A stretch of 64,000 nucleotides of DNA from Bombyx mori (taxonomy: Eukaryota; Arthropoda; Insecta; Lepidoptera; Bombycidae), in contig NC_085117.1 of the NCBI RefSeq assembly GCF_030269925.1, positions 8,370,731 to 8,434,730 on the forward strand, given 5' to 3'. Every line of letters begins with the position of its first letter. The first letter of the stretch is position 1. A model generated the notes under the pieces. That model was given only the letters and a program-made list of their open reading frames with translations, did no database searches and was not told the DNA's origin. This document shows positions 42,236 through 54,850 of this stretch, piece after piece. The translations under genes and the position numbers were made by a program.

Positions 42236-42821
42236 AATTACCGGCTTAGAGAGCAGGGCGGTTTGGATTTCCTGTTGACTCCGAAGACTGGCCACGAAAA
42301 CGTATGGTCATTTACGTTAAAAAAAAAACCGTGTAACAGGATGAAAGTCATAAATGAATAAAACTAAAATGCAAATTCACGAAACGTTGACCAAAGGGAA
42401 AATTTTAATAAAACCCTCGCGTGAAGTGGTGTTTCCGTGGAAAAAACAATAAATTAACAGTTTTAATAGGAAAATACACGCAAAGGGCGTGGCTGGAACC
42501 AAAACTATAGTACGTTCTTGTAAAAACGTTATAGTATTGGACGACAGAGCGGACGTAGGCGGATAGATTAAAAAAAAAGGGATAACTTACATGTATTTAA
42601 TTGATTTATTACCTCAGAATTAGCATAAGAAATTTATAGCGTTGAAAATGGGAGTCAAGATGACGATTTATGTAAATTTTCTGTTTTTATGACACGGTTT
42701 ATGATTGTCATAATATCCAGGCGGTACATTTAAGTTAAAGGGTATTTTGAATTGGCGTATCTCATACGTGTTCACGACCCATGTCAAGTAATCGAGGTCT
42801 GTAGAGATCGCCACACAAACG
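42236..42821. other. Unassigned sequence
   Basis: No repeat or coding exon recognised. Confidence 0.35.
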
Positions 42822-42985
42822 AAAAGTCGTTGTGGCCTAAAGGATAAGGCGCCCGGTAGATTCGCATCGAGCCACGCGAACGTGCCTATGTTCAAATCCT
42901 ACAGGTAAGTATTTTTTAATTTTTATAATTTTCTAAATAAATCTTAAGACATATTCACAAATGACTTCCACGATAGATAGAGCAT
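42822..42985 (+). mobile_element. Bm1-like SINE head
   Basis: AAGTCGTTGTGGCCTAAAGG, GGCGCCCGGTAGATTCG, GTTCAAATCC and CACAAATGACTTCCACG in forward order; the 3' part is missing. Confidence 0.65.
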
Positions 42986-43124
42986 GGGCCATGCAATTGA
43001 GTCAACAGTTTTCTATTTAGATGTTCAGGCGCGTATGAGAATACATTTGAGTTGCTCATGAAACCATACTCATTCCTTGTTAGCATGTGCATATTTTATT
43101 GAAATAGGTTTCCGGCCCACTTAG

Positions 43125-43330
43125 CGTTGAGTGGCCTAGAACAGCACAAGTTTTGACGGAATCGAAGGTTTTTTCGTAGACCACGAACGCGACACACAGA
43201 AGACGATTGTATTCTTCAGTCTTCTCAATAACCTGTCCCAGCGTGTGGATGTGGTCTACCGTACTGTAGCTTTTGCGAAACCCAGCCTGCTCCGGAGGTT
43301 GGAACTGGTCAAGTCTAGAGGCCAAGTCAT
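43125..43330 (-). mobile_element. LINE reverse-transcriptase core fragment
   Basis: The - strand reads SRLDQFQPPEQAGFRKSYST, VDHIHTLGQVIEKTEEYN and VAFVVYEKTFDSVKT, the first reverse-transcriptase blocks of an RTE-like LINE. The usual F-V-D-Y-E-K-A-F-D has lost its first Asp (VVYEKTFD). Confidence 0.75.
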
Positions 43331-44554
43331 TTGAACTCTCGAGAACAACTTTTAAATATCGCTAAGTAGTGAAATACATATATTACATGGGTAGATTTTT
43401 TTTACAGTCACATGTATTTACGTGTCAAGTTAATGAGCTCGTGTTAAAATATAATATTATTTCTACAAAAACAAATGAACGATTATAATTTGTTTTAGAA
43501 ATAAGGGCGGTGCGATCGGAGTTCAGATAAAAAAATGTTTTTGTTCAACAGTAAGTTGAGTCATAATAATAAAATAATACGTTTTTAGTATCGTAGGTAC
43601 ATATATAATGATTTTATTACGGCCTTATGTTACATAACCTCCTGTATAATTACATAATACGCCCACGTGTTTAATTACACATTAATTACTAGCTCCAACG
43701 GACCATGCTCAATAAAAAACTAAAAGAAAATGACTGGATCAACATAATAACGTTACACGTGAGAGAAGTTGAACTTCTGTATAATAAAAATCTATTAATG
43801 ACAGAGATTATTATAAGCACGGGTAGGTTACACCTTCCTTTCTATTATTTCTGCCGCAAAGTGACGTTTTCCAGTTTTAAGCGTGGGTAGTCTCTATACA
43901 ATGCAACTAAGACTTCATAAACACATCGAAAATACAAAATAGTCTGTCGTTGAAAAAAAAATCAGAGTACATAAAGACCATATATATGAGTAGAACGCGG
44001 GATATTTACACCCCCAACGATTGTCGTATAAGCAAGAAGCTACGGCATTGTGATTAGGACTCGTTAGAAAAAATGATGAAAAAAACGCCCCTGGGGTAGG
44101 GACCCACCCTCTCTTTATTTTTTCAAGCGTCAGTCACCCTAAATTTTGATTTCTCGTCTGTGCTATTGGCACATAATAAGTATTGATTTGCAGGGGGCGA
44201 TCGTTATGTGGGTAGCCTAAATTCAAAAGGCATATAAGTCTTTATATGCCTCATTATATGCCAGCCGTCCGGCGATCAAGAATACTGTAAAGTTTTTGCA
44301 TCGTTGGATTTATTGAAATAAAAATTATAATTAAAATAAATTAGTTTTAGACATGTCTATGTCGATTCTCGAAAAACGATGTCAATGATCAATGTTTTTA
44401 TTTGTATGTACTGTATTAATGGTGTATTTTATTTAACAACTTCACTAACATGATGTTTGCAAGAAAAATAATTTAGTGTTTCGTTGATCAAAAGACAAAC
44501 ATATTTCGTGTTGGATTTAAATTAATATGTGCCTGAATTGGGAACGATTCCACG
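43331..44554. other. AT-rich sequence
   Basis: A 61-codon open frame at 43705 shows no motif. A short palindrome ATATAAGTCTTTATAT lies near 44231-44246. Nothing called. Confidence 0.35.
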
Positions 44555-44672
44555 ATGCCCTCCACGAGGCCAAGGATTGCAGCAGATGCAGAACAATCGT
44601 ACAAGAGATATTGATGCAGCAGGGGAGTCACGACCCTCAGAAATGAGGAGAACGACGCTAGGAGAAGGAATT
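44555..44672 (+). mobile_element. LINE 3' tip (RTE-like)
   Basis: GGGGAGTCACGACCCTCAG and GAGGAGAACGACGC match the end of the reversed fragment at 37660-37720. Confidence 0.45.
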
Positions 44673-44674
44673 GG

Positions 44675-44935
44675 GAACAGTATTTTTTACTGCTGATAGG
44701 ACCTCTTTTGAGTCCGCGCGGGTAGGTACCACCACCCTGCCTATTTCTATCGTGAAGCAGTAATACGTTTCAGTTTGAAGGGCGGGGCAGCCGTTGTAAC
44801 TATACTGAGACCTTAGAACTTATATCTCTAGGTGGGAGGCGCATTTACGTCGTAGATGTCTATGGTCTTCAGTAACCACTCAACACCAGGTGGGCTGTGA
44901 GCTCGTCCACCCATCTAAGCAATAAAAAAAAGCAT
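44675..44935 (+). mobile_element. Bm1-like SINE, 3' half
   Basis: Forward orientation from GATAGGACCTCTTTTGAGTCC to CCCATCTAAGCAATAAAAAAA. Confidence 0.82.
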
Positions 44936-44959
44936 TTAATGAATTTTAATTTTTTATGT

Positions 44960-45405
44960 CTCTAGAATGGTAAAAGAGCTGACGGCCCAATTTATGATAA
45001 TTAGTTACGGAGCCCATAGATGTCTGTCTTCTTCATTTTGCTTTTATTCCGCATTATGTGTGGTCGGCGCAATATGTCCCCTTTTTATGTTCAGGTTTAT
45101 TATACGTCATCTTTGCACTCACACCATTCTTTTGTATATCCTATGATAGAGGAGTCCATCCAAGTCTTTTTAGGACGCCGCTTCCTCAAGTCACCGTCTA
45201 CTTTAATTCCCAGGGTCTTTTGGGCCGAATGAGTATCTTCTCCTTGCCTAATATGCCACTCTTTATTCTCCCTATCACTGGTGCTATATGTTATGAAGCC
45301 TAAAGATATCACAACGTAATTAGAATTACTCCCATTGTTCAAACCGGAATGCGTCGCGGCGCAAATAGACCGGTAGGTGGTATTTACCACCAGTTATTAC
45401 GAACA
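44960..45405 (-). mobile_element. Decayed SINE split by a LINE fragment
   Basis: SINE-like tail (44966-45021) and body (about 45300-45405) in reverse, separated by 45022-45298. The insert's - strand holds KTLGIKVDGDLRKRRPKKTW, an RTE-like LINE C-terminal piece. Confidence 0.5.
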
Positions 45406-45440
45406 ATCATAAGTTTTGTTGCTTTGCTGTTTATACGATA

Positions 45441-45880
45441 CAAGAGATCCGCTCCGGCTTCGCTCGGGTCTTTAACAAAAACTTCAACGATATTCGATGT
45501 TGTTTTATTTAAAAAAATAAAAGAACACTTATTGCGGCATAACTATAATATAACATATTATTATGCTGTCGCGACACTTTTTGTAAAAAATAATGTGTTC
45601 TACAAAGTCGTAGTACATTATTTTATTCTATCATCAATAGTATTCACAGGGCACGCGATGTAAAGAATATTTTAGGTAATTTTTTTACACCTAAGGTTCA
45701 TTATTGGAGTTTTTTAGTAAGAACCCTAATTTTTTCAAAAAACATTATAGCCTATGTCACTCGGAAATAGTGTAAGCTTCCAAACAGTGAAAAAAATTTT
45801 CAAATCCTTTCGGTACTTACGGAGCCTATTCAATACAGACAAACAAACAAATCTTTCCTCTTTATAATAATAAGTATAGA
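45441..45880 (-). mobile_element. Non-autonomous Helitron, 440 bp
   Basis: On the - strand it starts TCTATACTTATTATTATAAAG after A (45881) and ends CCGAGCGAAGCCGGAGCGGA...CTTG before T (45440). The terminal CTAG is changed to CTTG. The GC-rich hairpin before the end is typical of lepidopteran Helitrons. Confidence 0.78.
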
Positions 45881-46666
45881 TTATTTTTTCATTAGGTACG
45901 CGTTATACATATTTCCTTAGAGAATTGTTTTATTGAGGCCCGCTGATCGTAATAATAATACTAAGAAGCAAGAGTTCTTAATCCTCTCTATCATTACCTC
46001 CTTAATTCCTATTTTATATTTTCATAGGACATGTTTAGGCTTCATTCAATGCTCCTCTTCGCTGCGGAAGAATACTACGGCGTTCTGCTAAGGCAATTGC
46101 GTGGGAGCTCATCTTCCATCTCCGGGCAGGCAACGGTAATCAAGTTGAGGTGTCTATGAGTTCTGGAAACCACCCACCATACCGTGCAGCGTGCGTTTTG
46201 ATGATCGCACTCTTTTATCATTAAAATTTTAAAACGATTATTTTACTAAATAACGATAGTTGTCTAATCTTAATTCATTATTTCAATGAAACAAGGTGAA
46301 TTGTTTGCGAAGTACTTAACTCTTAAGTTTTTCTTCATTTCCGCTGTCCACCTTGTAATTCTCAAGTCAACTAACGGTACAAAACTAGAATCACAGCGAA
46401 ATTAATGTGAACCGAACATTTATAAATCCAATTAAGCTTCCTAAAAGCTCCGAAGCCGCTTTTATTATGCAACGCGAACGGGTTTGGCACAATCGTTGCA
46501 CTCAAAACTCGTTTCATTCATCTTGAGAAAAAAGACCCGTGGACCCTATTCTTAGTTTACACACTGTTATTTTATACGCGATTTCATTCTCATTTTAGAT
46601 TAGGGAACGGTGTTTCGTAATATCGAAGTGTTGCTTGCGATTTCAGGAATTTTACCATCTCGAAAA
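45881..46666. other. Unassigned sequence
   Basis: 46020-46200 is somewhat GC-richer and may be LINE-derived, but I could not match it to a family. No gene recognised. Confidence 0.3.
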
Positions 46667-46780
46667 GAACGGTAGGCAGCGGCTTGGCTCTGCCCCTGGC
46701 ATTGCTGAAGTCCATGGGCGACGGTAACCACTCACCATCAGGCCGTATGCACGTCTGCTTACAAGGGCAATAAAAAAAAT
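46667..46780 (+). mobile_element. LINE family P 3' end
   Basis: ACGGTAGGCAGCGGCTTGGC to CTTACAAGGGCAATAAAAAAA, with a small deletion (CATCAGGCCG). Confidence 0.82.
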
Positions 46781-46978
46781 ATATCTAAAAACCTGATGAA
46801 ATGTGTCATGTTTTTATTAGGACTTCATTTATTTCTCACATTTATCTCTTGACCCTCGGAAATGAACCAAATTCAGCAGCTCTACGCAATGCTAAATCTT
46901 GCCATCATAGCGTCTATAGAAAGCAGATAGGCGTTGGGTTCCTGCCGACGTCTTTAAGCTGCAAAACCTTTGTATATT

Positions 46979-47018
46979 TCGATAAGACGTGAATAGCTTC
47001 GTCTTAGTCTTATCGAAG
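46979..47018. repeat. Hairpin with 11-bp perfect stem
   Basis: TTCGATAAGAC (46979-46989) and GTCTTATCGAA (47008-47018) with an 18-nt spacer. Confidence 0.7.
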
Positions 47019-47521
47019 TCTCGTCTATCGCTACGCAAAGAATACTGTCAATAACACATACAAATTACTGATGCTTTTCAAACATCATTTATCGAATTTA
47101 ATCTTATTTCACATTTTAAATAAATCTGTATGGAGTATTTCATCTGTATTCGCCGTGTCCTATGTTGTCTTATGAATGAATTGAATACGCTTAAAAATAA
47201 ACTTTGGATTTTATAATTTTAAACTATAGATTCGATTCACCGGTTCCAAAGTTAGTATTAAACGTAGAAGCGGTAAAGTTTTAAAGACCGAGCGCTCTAT
47301 TGGAATTGGCTCGGCGTTTTTTTTTTGTTGTTTCAACTTAAATTTAAGTTTATTGAATGTCGAAGAATTCATTTCTAAATAAACGAGCCTTTACTTTGTC
47401 TGGAGACGGATCAACGCGACAATAAAGGACATAATTCTAATGAGACCGGTTTGACGTCTTTTTATTCGGGCCTAGTACGCTTTCAATGGCAGAGCGAATA
47501 ATGGCCTCTTGGAAGAGAAGG
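47019..47521. other. AT-rich sequence
   Basis: No feature recognised. Confidence 0.35.
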
Positions 47522-47895
47522 TCTGTTTTTTTAACCTACCTATAAACGTCGGTAGCCTAAGGTTATTCCAGCTACACGCTGGCTGATAGGTGAGCTCATG
47601 GAACTTGTTGCGTTGTGGCAATTGAGCGTGGACTGTCTTTATTGTTTTCTTTGAGATATTTATTGAACCTTCTTAATATAATTTAAAGACTTAATATAAG
47701 AGAAATATAAAATTGATGCGTTACTCTCGGTGGCTGGATTTGAAAGAGGGTTCGTGTCATGACGGACGTCGCTCGCTGACATTTTTACATTCAGATATTG
47801 AACAGGGCTCAACCTGAGAGAGTTCGCTAACACTGGCTACGGAGCATTGCTTCGCAGAATCTACCACCGGGTGAAAATCGTAACCCACTGAGAAC
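47522..47895 (-). mobile_element. LINE family J 3' UTR, split
   Basis: 3' tip at 47525-47600 (GTAGCCTAAGGTTATTCCAG, GGTGAGCTCATGG). The continuation is at 47806-47892 (GGGCTCAACCTGAGAGAG, GCTTCGCAGAATCTACCACC). About 200 bp of unrelated DNA lies between, with no identifiable ends. Confidence 0.65.
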
Positions 47896-47915
47896 AAACA
47901 CACACACACACACAT
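47896..47915 (+). repeat. (CA)n microsatellite
   Basis: About nine CA units directly after the LINE fragment. Confidence 0.85.
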
Positions 47916-49299
47916 AGTAAGAAAATCCGAACGGTATAAAGCCGACAGCTCAAAACCTCAGAACTGGTTGGGAGCCTGTTGTGGAATTGAGGACCGGACT
48001 ACCGGTATTACAGGTTTTGTTTTGGTTTACTGCACTCTGTCTAGGGAAGAATTATCGGAGCTGGTGATTAGGGGCCATTTACTGTAAGGCTTACGGTAAC
48101 AGGTTGATCAGCATTGAAACTAATTAACTCACTATAACACTATTAACTACTAACACAATTAATAACAGCCTATTTTAGTCGACCGGACATAGGCCCAAGG
48201 CACGCTAGGCGATCCGATCCTGGTCCTATCGTCACTGTCCGCTATTCTGCGCTTATTGTCACTCCATGTTCTATACTACGCTTACCAGACCGCAGTCTCC
48301 ACTCCAAAATTCTTCCGCCCCAGCGGTTATAAGTTCTTCGACAGATATGACTGGCCTAACAAAAAAAAAGTGATATTCATCATCTTTAATGTTATGGAAT
48401 GGCTCGTAGCCAATCGAATATTATATGGTTGTGATGTTGATGTGATAGACATCATCAACTTAATACCGCCACCCACCTTATGGCATGAAACCTAATTCTC
48501 AATAAGTCTTTCGAACTCACTAAACACGCTACCGTTAGTGGCGGATGTACAGCCTATGCCTAATGAAGTAGAGGTACTTACTATCCTGTTGAATTCTACC
48601 ACCAAATAGTTCAGGCTTCTAATACTCTCACTTAATGGATCGTAGACCGTGACCAGATTTGCTCACAAATGGCAAATTATATATATGCTCGAAAAAAATT
48701 GGTTACGATAAAGATGACGCAAAAAATTTTATTATTATGCAAAGAATGTAGTACATTTAATGAGACTTACACTCCGCATTGGGTGGATACGACTTGAAAA
48801 AGGGGGAGAAAGAGATACAAAAAACCTTTAAATAACATTTATAGTATAGACAACTGTATAACAACTTCCACGACGTCATGAGTAACCACAAGAACTGTAA
48901 GTATTTCGAAACTCTGAAATTTGTAAAGCATTTGAATTCATTTCGGAATCACATAACACCAAATAGTTTCCCATATATTGAGAATCCTTAAAAGGGCGAA
49001 GCGGTAGTTCTCCTTTGGAGAAATATATTTGCTATATGAAGCATAGGTGCGGCCTCACGTGGACATCCAATGTGCCGAGATTCCCTAGTACCAGTATCTT
49101 CCATTAGACTCCATGCAGAGGGTTGTTTGGATCATTAATAGTCCCGATCTGATGTCTCGCTTGGAACTTCTGAAACTGAAAAAGGACTATTTTTCTCTCT
49201 ATGCTATATACCATGCGCTCTAAGGAATTGGACGATGGGACGGTTTTGACATCTCCGATTCTCGTTACAACATCTTTTGCTGAAACAGAGTTCATCACT
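47916..49299. other. Unassigned, with decayed SINE
   Basis: 48375-48610 follows the order of a Bm1-like SINE in reverse (CGCCACCCACCTTATGGCATGA, TACTTACTATCC, CTACCACCAAATA), very old. The rest is unassigned. Confidence 0.35.
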
Positions 49300-49672
49300 G
49301 CTTTTTTTGTTTGTTTAGATGGGTGAACGAACTCACCGCCTACCTGGTGTTAAATATTTACCTGAGACCGTAGATAGTCAACAAAGTATATGCCGCCACA
49401 CACCTTGAGATATGAGGATACCTATCCGTGCTTGCTCACAAGGCGCCCTACCATCAGTAATTATGCATATTATAATACGTTCAGGTTTGATTTGTTTAAT
49501 ACGCGATGTTATTCTTTTAATTCATGTGTCATTCGTGAACATGTGTCGTACCTACGTATTTCATTAGAATTTTTTTACCTGTCCGCGGGATTCGAACACG
49601 GGCACAGCCGCATCACTCGATACAAATTCATCAAGCGTCTTGTCCTTTTAGGCCACGACGACTTCATTAATA
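49300..49672 (-). mobile_element. Bm1-like SINE, near full length, diverged
   Basis: Reverse-oriented with tail, body and head (CGGGATTCGAACACGGGC, TCCTTTTAGGCCACGACGAC). About 60 bp of the middle is deleted (GAGATATGAGGATACC). Confidence 0.75.
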
Positions 49673-49674
49673 GC

Positions 49675-49995
49675 TTAAGTCGCTGCATTCTTCCACAGTG
49701 CGTTTTCAGAGACCATTATATCCATGTATAGGAATCAATTCCTGCATGGTGCTTTCTAAGCCCTATGATAATTCCTTCTTCAAATGGGGATTAAAATGAG
49801 TCCTTAGCAGCTTTTTTATTTTTTATTTTTACCAACTCACAGCCCATTCTATTTCCGGAGCCCATAGACATCTACAACGTAAATGCCTGTAATAATAATG
49901 TAATATAATAGCTTGGCTATCATTAGCCTGACAATGCTGACCACCAGGCTAGATTGTAACCATATGCTCCTTTGTCAATAAGGCAATAAAATGTG
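49675..49995 (+). mobile_element. Decayed LINE family P with nested SINE tail
   Basis: 49678-49800 matches the reverse-transcriptase C-terminal part (CGCTGCATTCTTCCACAGTG). 49812-49888 is a reversed Bm1-like tail. 49905-49995 is the P 3' tail (GCTTGGCTATCATTAGCC, AAGGCAATAAAA). Confidence 0.5.
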
Positions 49996-50183
49996 ACATC
50001 GCACACTACAATTACCAATATTCCAAAAATAATACTTCAAAATTGCATAAAAATGAATACGATATTAAACCACAAAAGTTTATTTACATCAATTGTTTAG
50101 TTCGAAAGAAAGTGAATGAAATGTTAATAATGGAATATAATGGTTCAAAAAGCATTGGCAGCTTAAAGCTTAATACAAAAAAA

Positions 50184-50494
50184 ATGTGTGCGTGTACTAG
50201 TGTACACACGTAAGAAGTGAAACTTCTTTATGGCCTTATTTTTCGAAAAATGATCTACATGCAACTTTCTAGAAATTGGTTAAATAAAGTTAAATTAGAT
50301 AAAGTTTAAACAAAAGGATTTTATTATCATAGACATGAATACAAAAAAGTTAAATTAGATAAAGTTTAAACAAAAGGATTTTATTATCATAGACATGAAT
50401 ACAAAAAAGATGGCGCGTAACGGAAAAATGTGACGCGTAACCGAAAAATGTGACGGTAAATTTTTTTCCAACGCCGATAAGGAAGTTTCACTTC
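50184..50494 (-). mobile_element. MITE-like element, family A, copy 3 (311 bp)
   Basis: Same ends, hairpin, length and 60-bp tandem duplication as copy 1, in the same orientation. An A-run precedes ATGTGTG. Confidence 0.83.
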
Positions 50495-50880
50495 AATAAA
50501 TCAAACGTGCTTGACGAATTGAAGTATTGACACCCAAGAAGCTCAGTCTGCGGCTCGTGCCACAAATAATTAATCACAATCGACACACAGTTCAGTTATT
50601 GATCGGATTGACGTAATGGGAACCAACACAATAGCAGGTAAAAAATCTTCAAAAACGTCTTTCTCTTTCACGCAATCGTCCTCTCTCATCTTTCTTGAGT
50701 CGGTAACAAAAAAAATGTTAATAACTTTTTTGTTAGATTTTCTTTGTTATCTTTATCCAACGTGTGAACTGATTTGCAAGTGATTTTTTTATTAACATCT
50801 ATTTAGAGATAGGGTCGGGTTTTTTTTTCTGGTGCCACTTAACTTCGTACGGTAGATGTATTTTGAATTGAATGTTTTTA

Positions 50881-50885
<5 letters not shown>

Positions 50886-50939
<54 letters not shown>
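50886..50939 (+). repeat. Poly(T) tract, about 54 bp
   Basis: An uninterrupted T-run. No LINE or SINE tail that I recognise follows it. The lysine-rich open frame on the other strand is an artefact. Confidence 0.95.
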
Positions 50940-50941
<2 letters not shown>

Positions 50942-51054
50942 TCTTAAAAAAACGTGCGAAATGAACTGCCGTTGGAGATGTTTGGTTTAGCATTAAGTCT
51001 AATCGTTTTAGTAAATGATCGACAGTATAAACATTAGAGTATTTGAAAGCATTA

Positions 51055-51290
51055 CTGTTGGTAGGACCTCTTTTCAGGCAGCACGAGTAGGTACCACCAC
51101 CCTGCCTATTTCAGCCGCGAAGCAGTAATGCGTTTCGGTTTCAAGGGTCACGCAGCCGTCGTAACTATACTGAAACCTTAGAACTCACATCTCAAGGTGG
51201 TTGGCAGCATTTACGTTATAGATGTCTATGGGCTCCGCTAACCAAACACCAGGTGGGCTGTGAGCTCGTTTACCCATCTTTGCAATAATT
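51055..51290 (+). mobile_element. Bm1-like SINE, 3' half
   Basis: Forward orientation from TGTTGGTAGGACCTC to CCCATCTTTGCAATAAT, moderately diverged. Confidence 0.8.
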
Positions 51291-51934
51291 TATTTTAATA
51301 AAAAGCAGTTATCTCGGTTACGCTACACTGTGACTTATGTATATTATATATATGATATAAAATAAGTTACCGATTTTCGTTTAATAATAATAACTATAAC
51401 CAGGGACTAACCACATACGGTTATCGGCCCTAAGCCAGAAACCAATAACATATTTATTTATGTTTCAATAGATATTAAACATGATGAACGTCATCTAAAC
51501 GTGATGGCTATCAGCAGTGAGGAAATGACATGAGGACGAGGAGAGATAATAAAAATCTTAAATTTTTGAGGAGAGCCTGGGACCGGGCTAAATTTTGGTG
51601 TAAATCGAGAAAGGCTTATGTCCAGCAGTCGACGATGTGGGCTGATAATTATTAAGCATCCGGACAAAGAGCAAACGAACCTGTTCATCAGTGTTTGCTC
51701 GATGTGGGAATCAATCCAATCAGGCCAATCAGGAGCATTGACTACTGCATCACTTGGCCATATACATTGCATAGTTTAGTATTTAGTATTTAATTATTTA
51801 GAATCTAGTTGGGCTTGAACTCACAGCCTACAGATTTATAAGTTGTTCATGCCCAAGTCTGCGACGCTGATATCTAATGAATACTAGACAGTTATAAGTT
51901 TTTTTACCAAGACTACTACTATATGGCAATCCAA
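51291..51934. other. Unassigned, with tRNA-like remnant
   Basis: 51695-51759 (CGATGTGGGAATC, CATTGACTACTGCATCACTTGG) is a decayed reverse copy of the tRNA-like unit of 13559-13636. Other sequence unassigned. Confidence 0.35.
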
Positions 51935-52092
51935 AGGGCCGCAGAAGTCGTGGCAGGCCCAAAGTTGGTGGTTAGATGGCGTAGAGCATGACCTCAAAGT
52001 TATCGGTGTCAAGAACTGGAAATAGAAAGCCTTAAACAGAGCAGTCTGGAAAGACATACTGGACCAAGCTAAGGCCCGTAAGGCCTAACATG
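51935..52092 (+). mobile_element. LINE C-terminal fragment
   Basis: The frame reads GRRSRGRPKVGWLDGVEHDL, KVIGVKNWK, stop, KALNRAVWKDILDQAKARKA, a LINE C-terminus with one stop. Confidence 0.65.
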
Positions 52093-54534
52093 TTATGTAA
52101 TAAGTGAATAAGTTTGTTGGCATATAACAGATATATGATGATACATTATAATCACAAGTTTTAAATATACTGAAATATGGCCAGGCACATATTTACCTCG
52201 ATCCCCTCAATTAAAGCAGCCGTCAACGGAAAACCCCCTTATCAATTTTTAACGAAAAAAATATTGAATTAAGGGGTGAAAATTTTTTCATCCAAACTTA
52301 AATAAAATGCAGATAGGTAGAAGTTTGCTAACAAGGGTGCTGTACCCCCCTTTTGAAGTTGGAAAGGCCAGTGGAGCGCAAGGGGTGCACCAACTTGGGG
52401 CGAAAAAATAAGTCTCGCTTCTAAACAAGATATTAGATTAATTGAAATTGTTCGAGCGTATATTTTGACGCAGAATGTGTATGAATAATAACTACAGAGA
52501 CTATTTATAACGTGTTCGATCGGTGCTTTGAAAGTCTGATTCAAACGATTGAGTTGTTTTTAACGTGCTTTTATTAGTTTGATATTGATGTATGTTTGTG
52601 TGTGTATGCAAAGGAATCTTTGAATGTCATTTTCGTAGATTTTAAGAGGTTAGATCAACATCAAAATTTTCACACGAATCAAAGACAATGCAATAAATTT
52701 ATAACTTTCCTCTAATTTTTTAAGTACTATAAAAAAAGATGCAAGTAAATTCGGTTTTCTATTTCAACTTCTTTTTTTTTGTCTTTGAAACTACATACAT
52801 ACATATATTATTAATTAAAGCAAATGGGCAGAAAAGCGCGGATTATATTTTTGTTTTGGGAACAAAAACACAGTAGAAGTTTTACAGATTACTTTACTAC
52901 TTGCTACCGTTCCCGTAAAATTACTTTTAATTTATGTCTGGTATTTGTCTTATAATTATGCTTCCGGCATTAGAAGCACTGAAGAAACCTGGTGTCGAAC
53001 TTTGAATACGGAATTTATAGCGTTAGCCTTCGGAAATCAAAGCCAATGCGTAAATATATTATATTGTTTTAGATTAGCAAAAAGAGCGCGCTACATTTGT
53101 CGACCAATTGAAATGTAACAATACAAAATTAAGAGTTAATTATCTTATTTTCTTATAGACAATCCTTATTCAGGCGATGTACTATTTAGGCCACGGCGAT
53201 TTTAAATTAATTTCCATATTTCAAATTTAACGAAGGTAAAACTGTGTAGCCCTGTATCTAGATGTATATATATTTTTATATATACCATTCGATACCCAAA
53301 GGAAAAGTATACAATAGTTAATAAATTCGTCATTTGATATGGTTTCAATCAATTCAAATATCAGTTCGAGATATTTGAATAGTATATTGAGTTCAAGCGA
53401 AAATACTAGTGACATACTCTAGCAGATGGCAATTGACCGGATTCAAAGGTGTGATAGAGAAATTTTAATTGCATTATTAATTAGTGAGTGACCTGCCTGC
53501 TCTTTGTAAAGCTATCATATATAAAAAAAAAGATTAAACTAGTGATTGGTAGTGACCACAGTATAGAGCTTTTCGTTATCGAAGTGAAAACTCTGGAATT
53601 TACACGGATATAATTCGTTAACTAATGTTTCGTTGAAATGAGAGCTCATGATATACTGGGAATTTGTATAACAATAATATTATGCCAATTTAAAGTTTCA
53701 TACTTTAAAGAATAAACATTTTCAATAGAATCTTTCGACTTGTTTTCCTTTAGTTTTTCCTTCGGTTTTCACGAATCGTTAAGATAATTATAACTACTTT
53801 ACTTTATTTATTTAATTTACTTTATTATGTTTACTTTGTTTTTTATTATTATTACATTATTTCAGACGTTTGAATTACTTTACGGTTTTCGTTGACAGTC
53901 TGATTCGGAGAGCTTCGAATTATAAAAACGCAAAATTGAACCATAAAAGTTATTTTCTATATTGTTTTTCTGCGATACTCAAACAAGCAACCAGAACAAC
54001 GACCATTTGAATTCGAAGAAAATGTTATCTTTATCTTGTCAATATTAACTATCTGTCTTGTCATAATTTAGAATACTAGAATACTGATTTAGATTATAAA
54101 AATAGAATACATACTTTAAAAGAATAGATAGATAGCGATATCAAGTATCAAAACCAGCAAAACCGCCCATACTGTTTACCACTAACAATAGCGGATATCA
54201 AGAAACTTGGAACTAGACTATGTATCTCTATAAGCAAAATCAAATATAAAATTTGGTCTCTGGCAGAAACGTCTTGAGCCGCTTTTCTAAAATATATAAC
54301 TGAAGAGTAGGCACCCTCTACGTCATTTCCATAATTGAGCCAGATAATTGGTGAAAGAAATGCGCCTTTTCATCGCTCCGTGGATTGGATGTTTAGTAAA
54401 ATAATTTTCGTCTTCACTATTGTATGGTCAACAAAGCAACAATTTATTTAAATATTTTTTATTTAAATAAATTAACTAAAATGCAGTACATTGCTTTGCA
54501 CGTGCTGGTACTTGGTGGGTACTAAGTTTTTTTT
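52093..54534. other. Long AT-rich stretch
   Basis: About 2.4 kb without a repeat I recognise or a coding exon. The open frame at 52269-52544 (-) and the smaller ones show no motif. Confidence 0.4.
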
Positions 54535-54850
54535 AAAGCAAGGGTAACTGGTGTTCAGAAGGCCTTTAAAACTTCGCCACGACAAGTGGATGAGCACGGG
54601 CTAAGTCAGACAGGTGAGATTTGACAACAGCTACCCAATCGCCTGTGAAGCAAAACCTACCAGCTCCAGAGTAGCTGCTTTACGAATGCATTGACTACCG
54701 GATCGGAATCACGCCCGCTGAAAAGATTCGACGATAAACCCAATGAATGTTATAGGCAAGGTTTTATCTGGAACTCTTCGACGAGCTTGGAGACCAGGGT
54801 CGCGATCCCTACTCCTAGAGCTAGACGTAAGTAGCGTCTTGTAAGTACTA
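54535..54850 (-). mobile_element. LINE family K 3' end, decayed
   Basis: AGGCCTTTAAAACTTCGCCACG, GGGCTAAGTCAGACAGGTGAG and GACTACCGGATCGGAATC in reverse. Hairpin lost. Confidence 0.6.

Noticed and set aside
50799..50993. Lysine-rich open frame
   Set aside because: Produced by a 54-bp homopolymer run.
52269..52544. 91-codon - strand open frame
   Set aside because: No motif, signal peptide or splice context recognised; could be chance in a stop-poor stretch.
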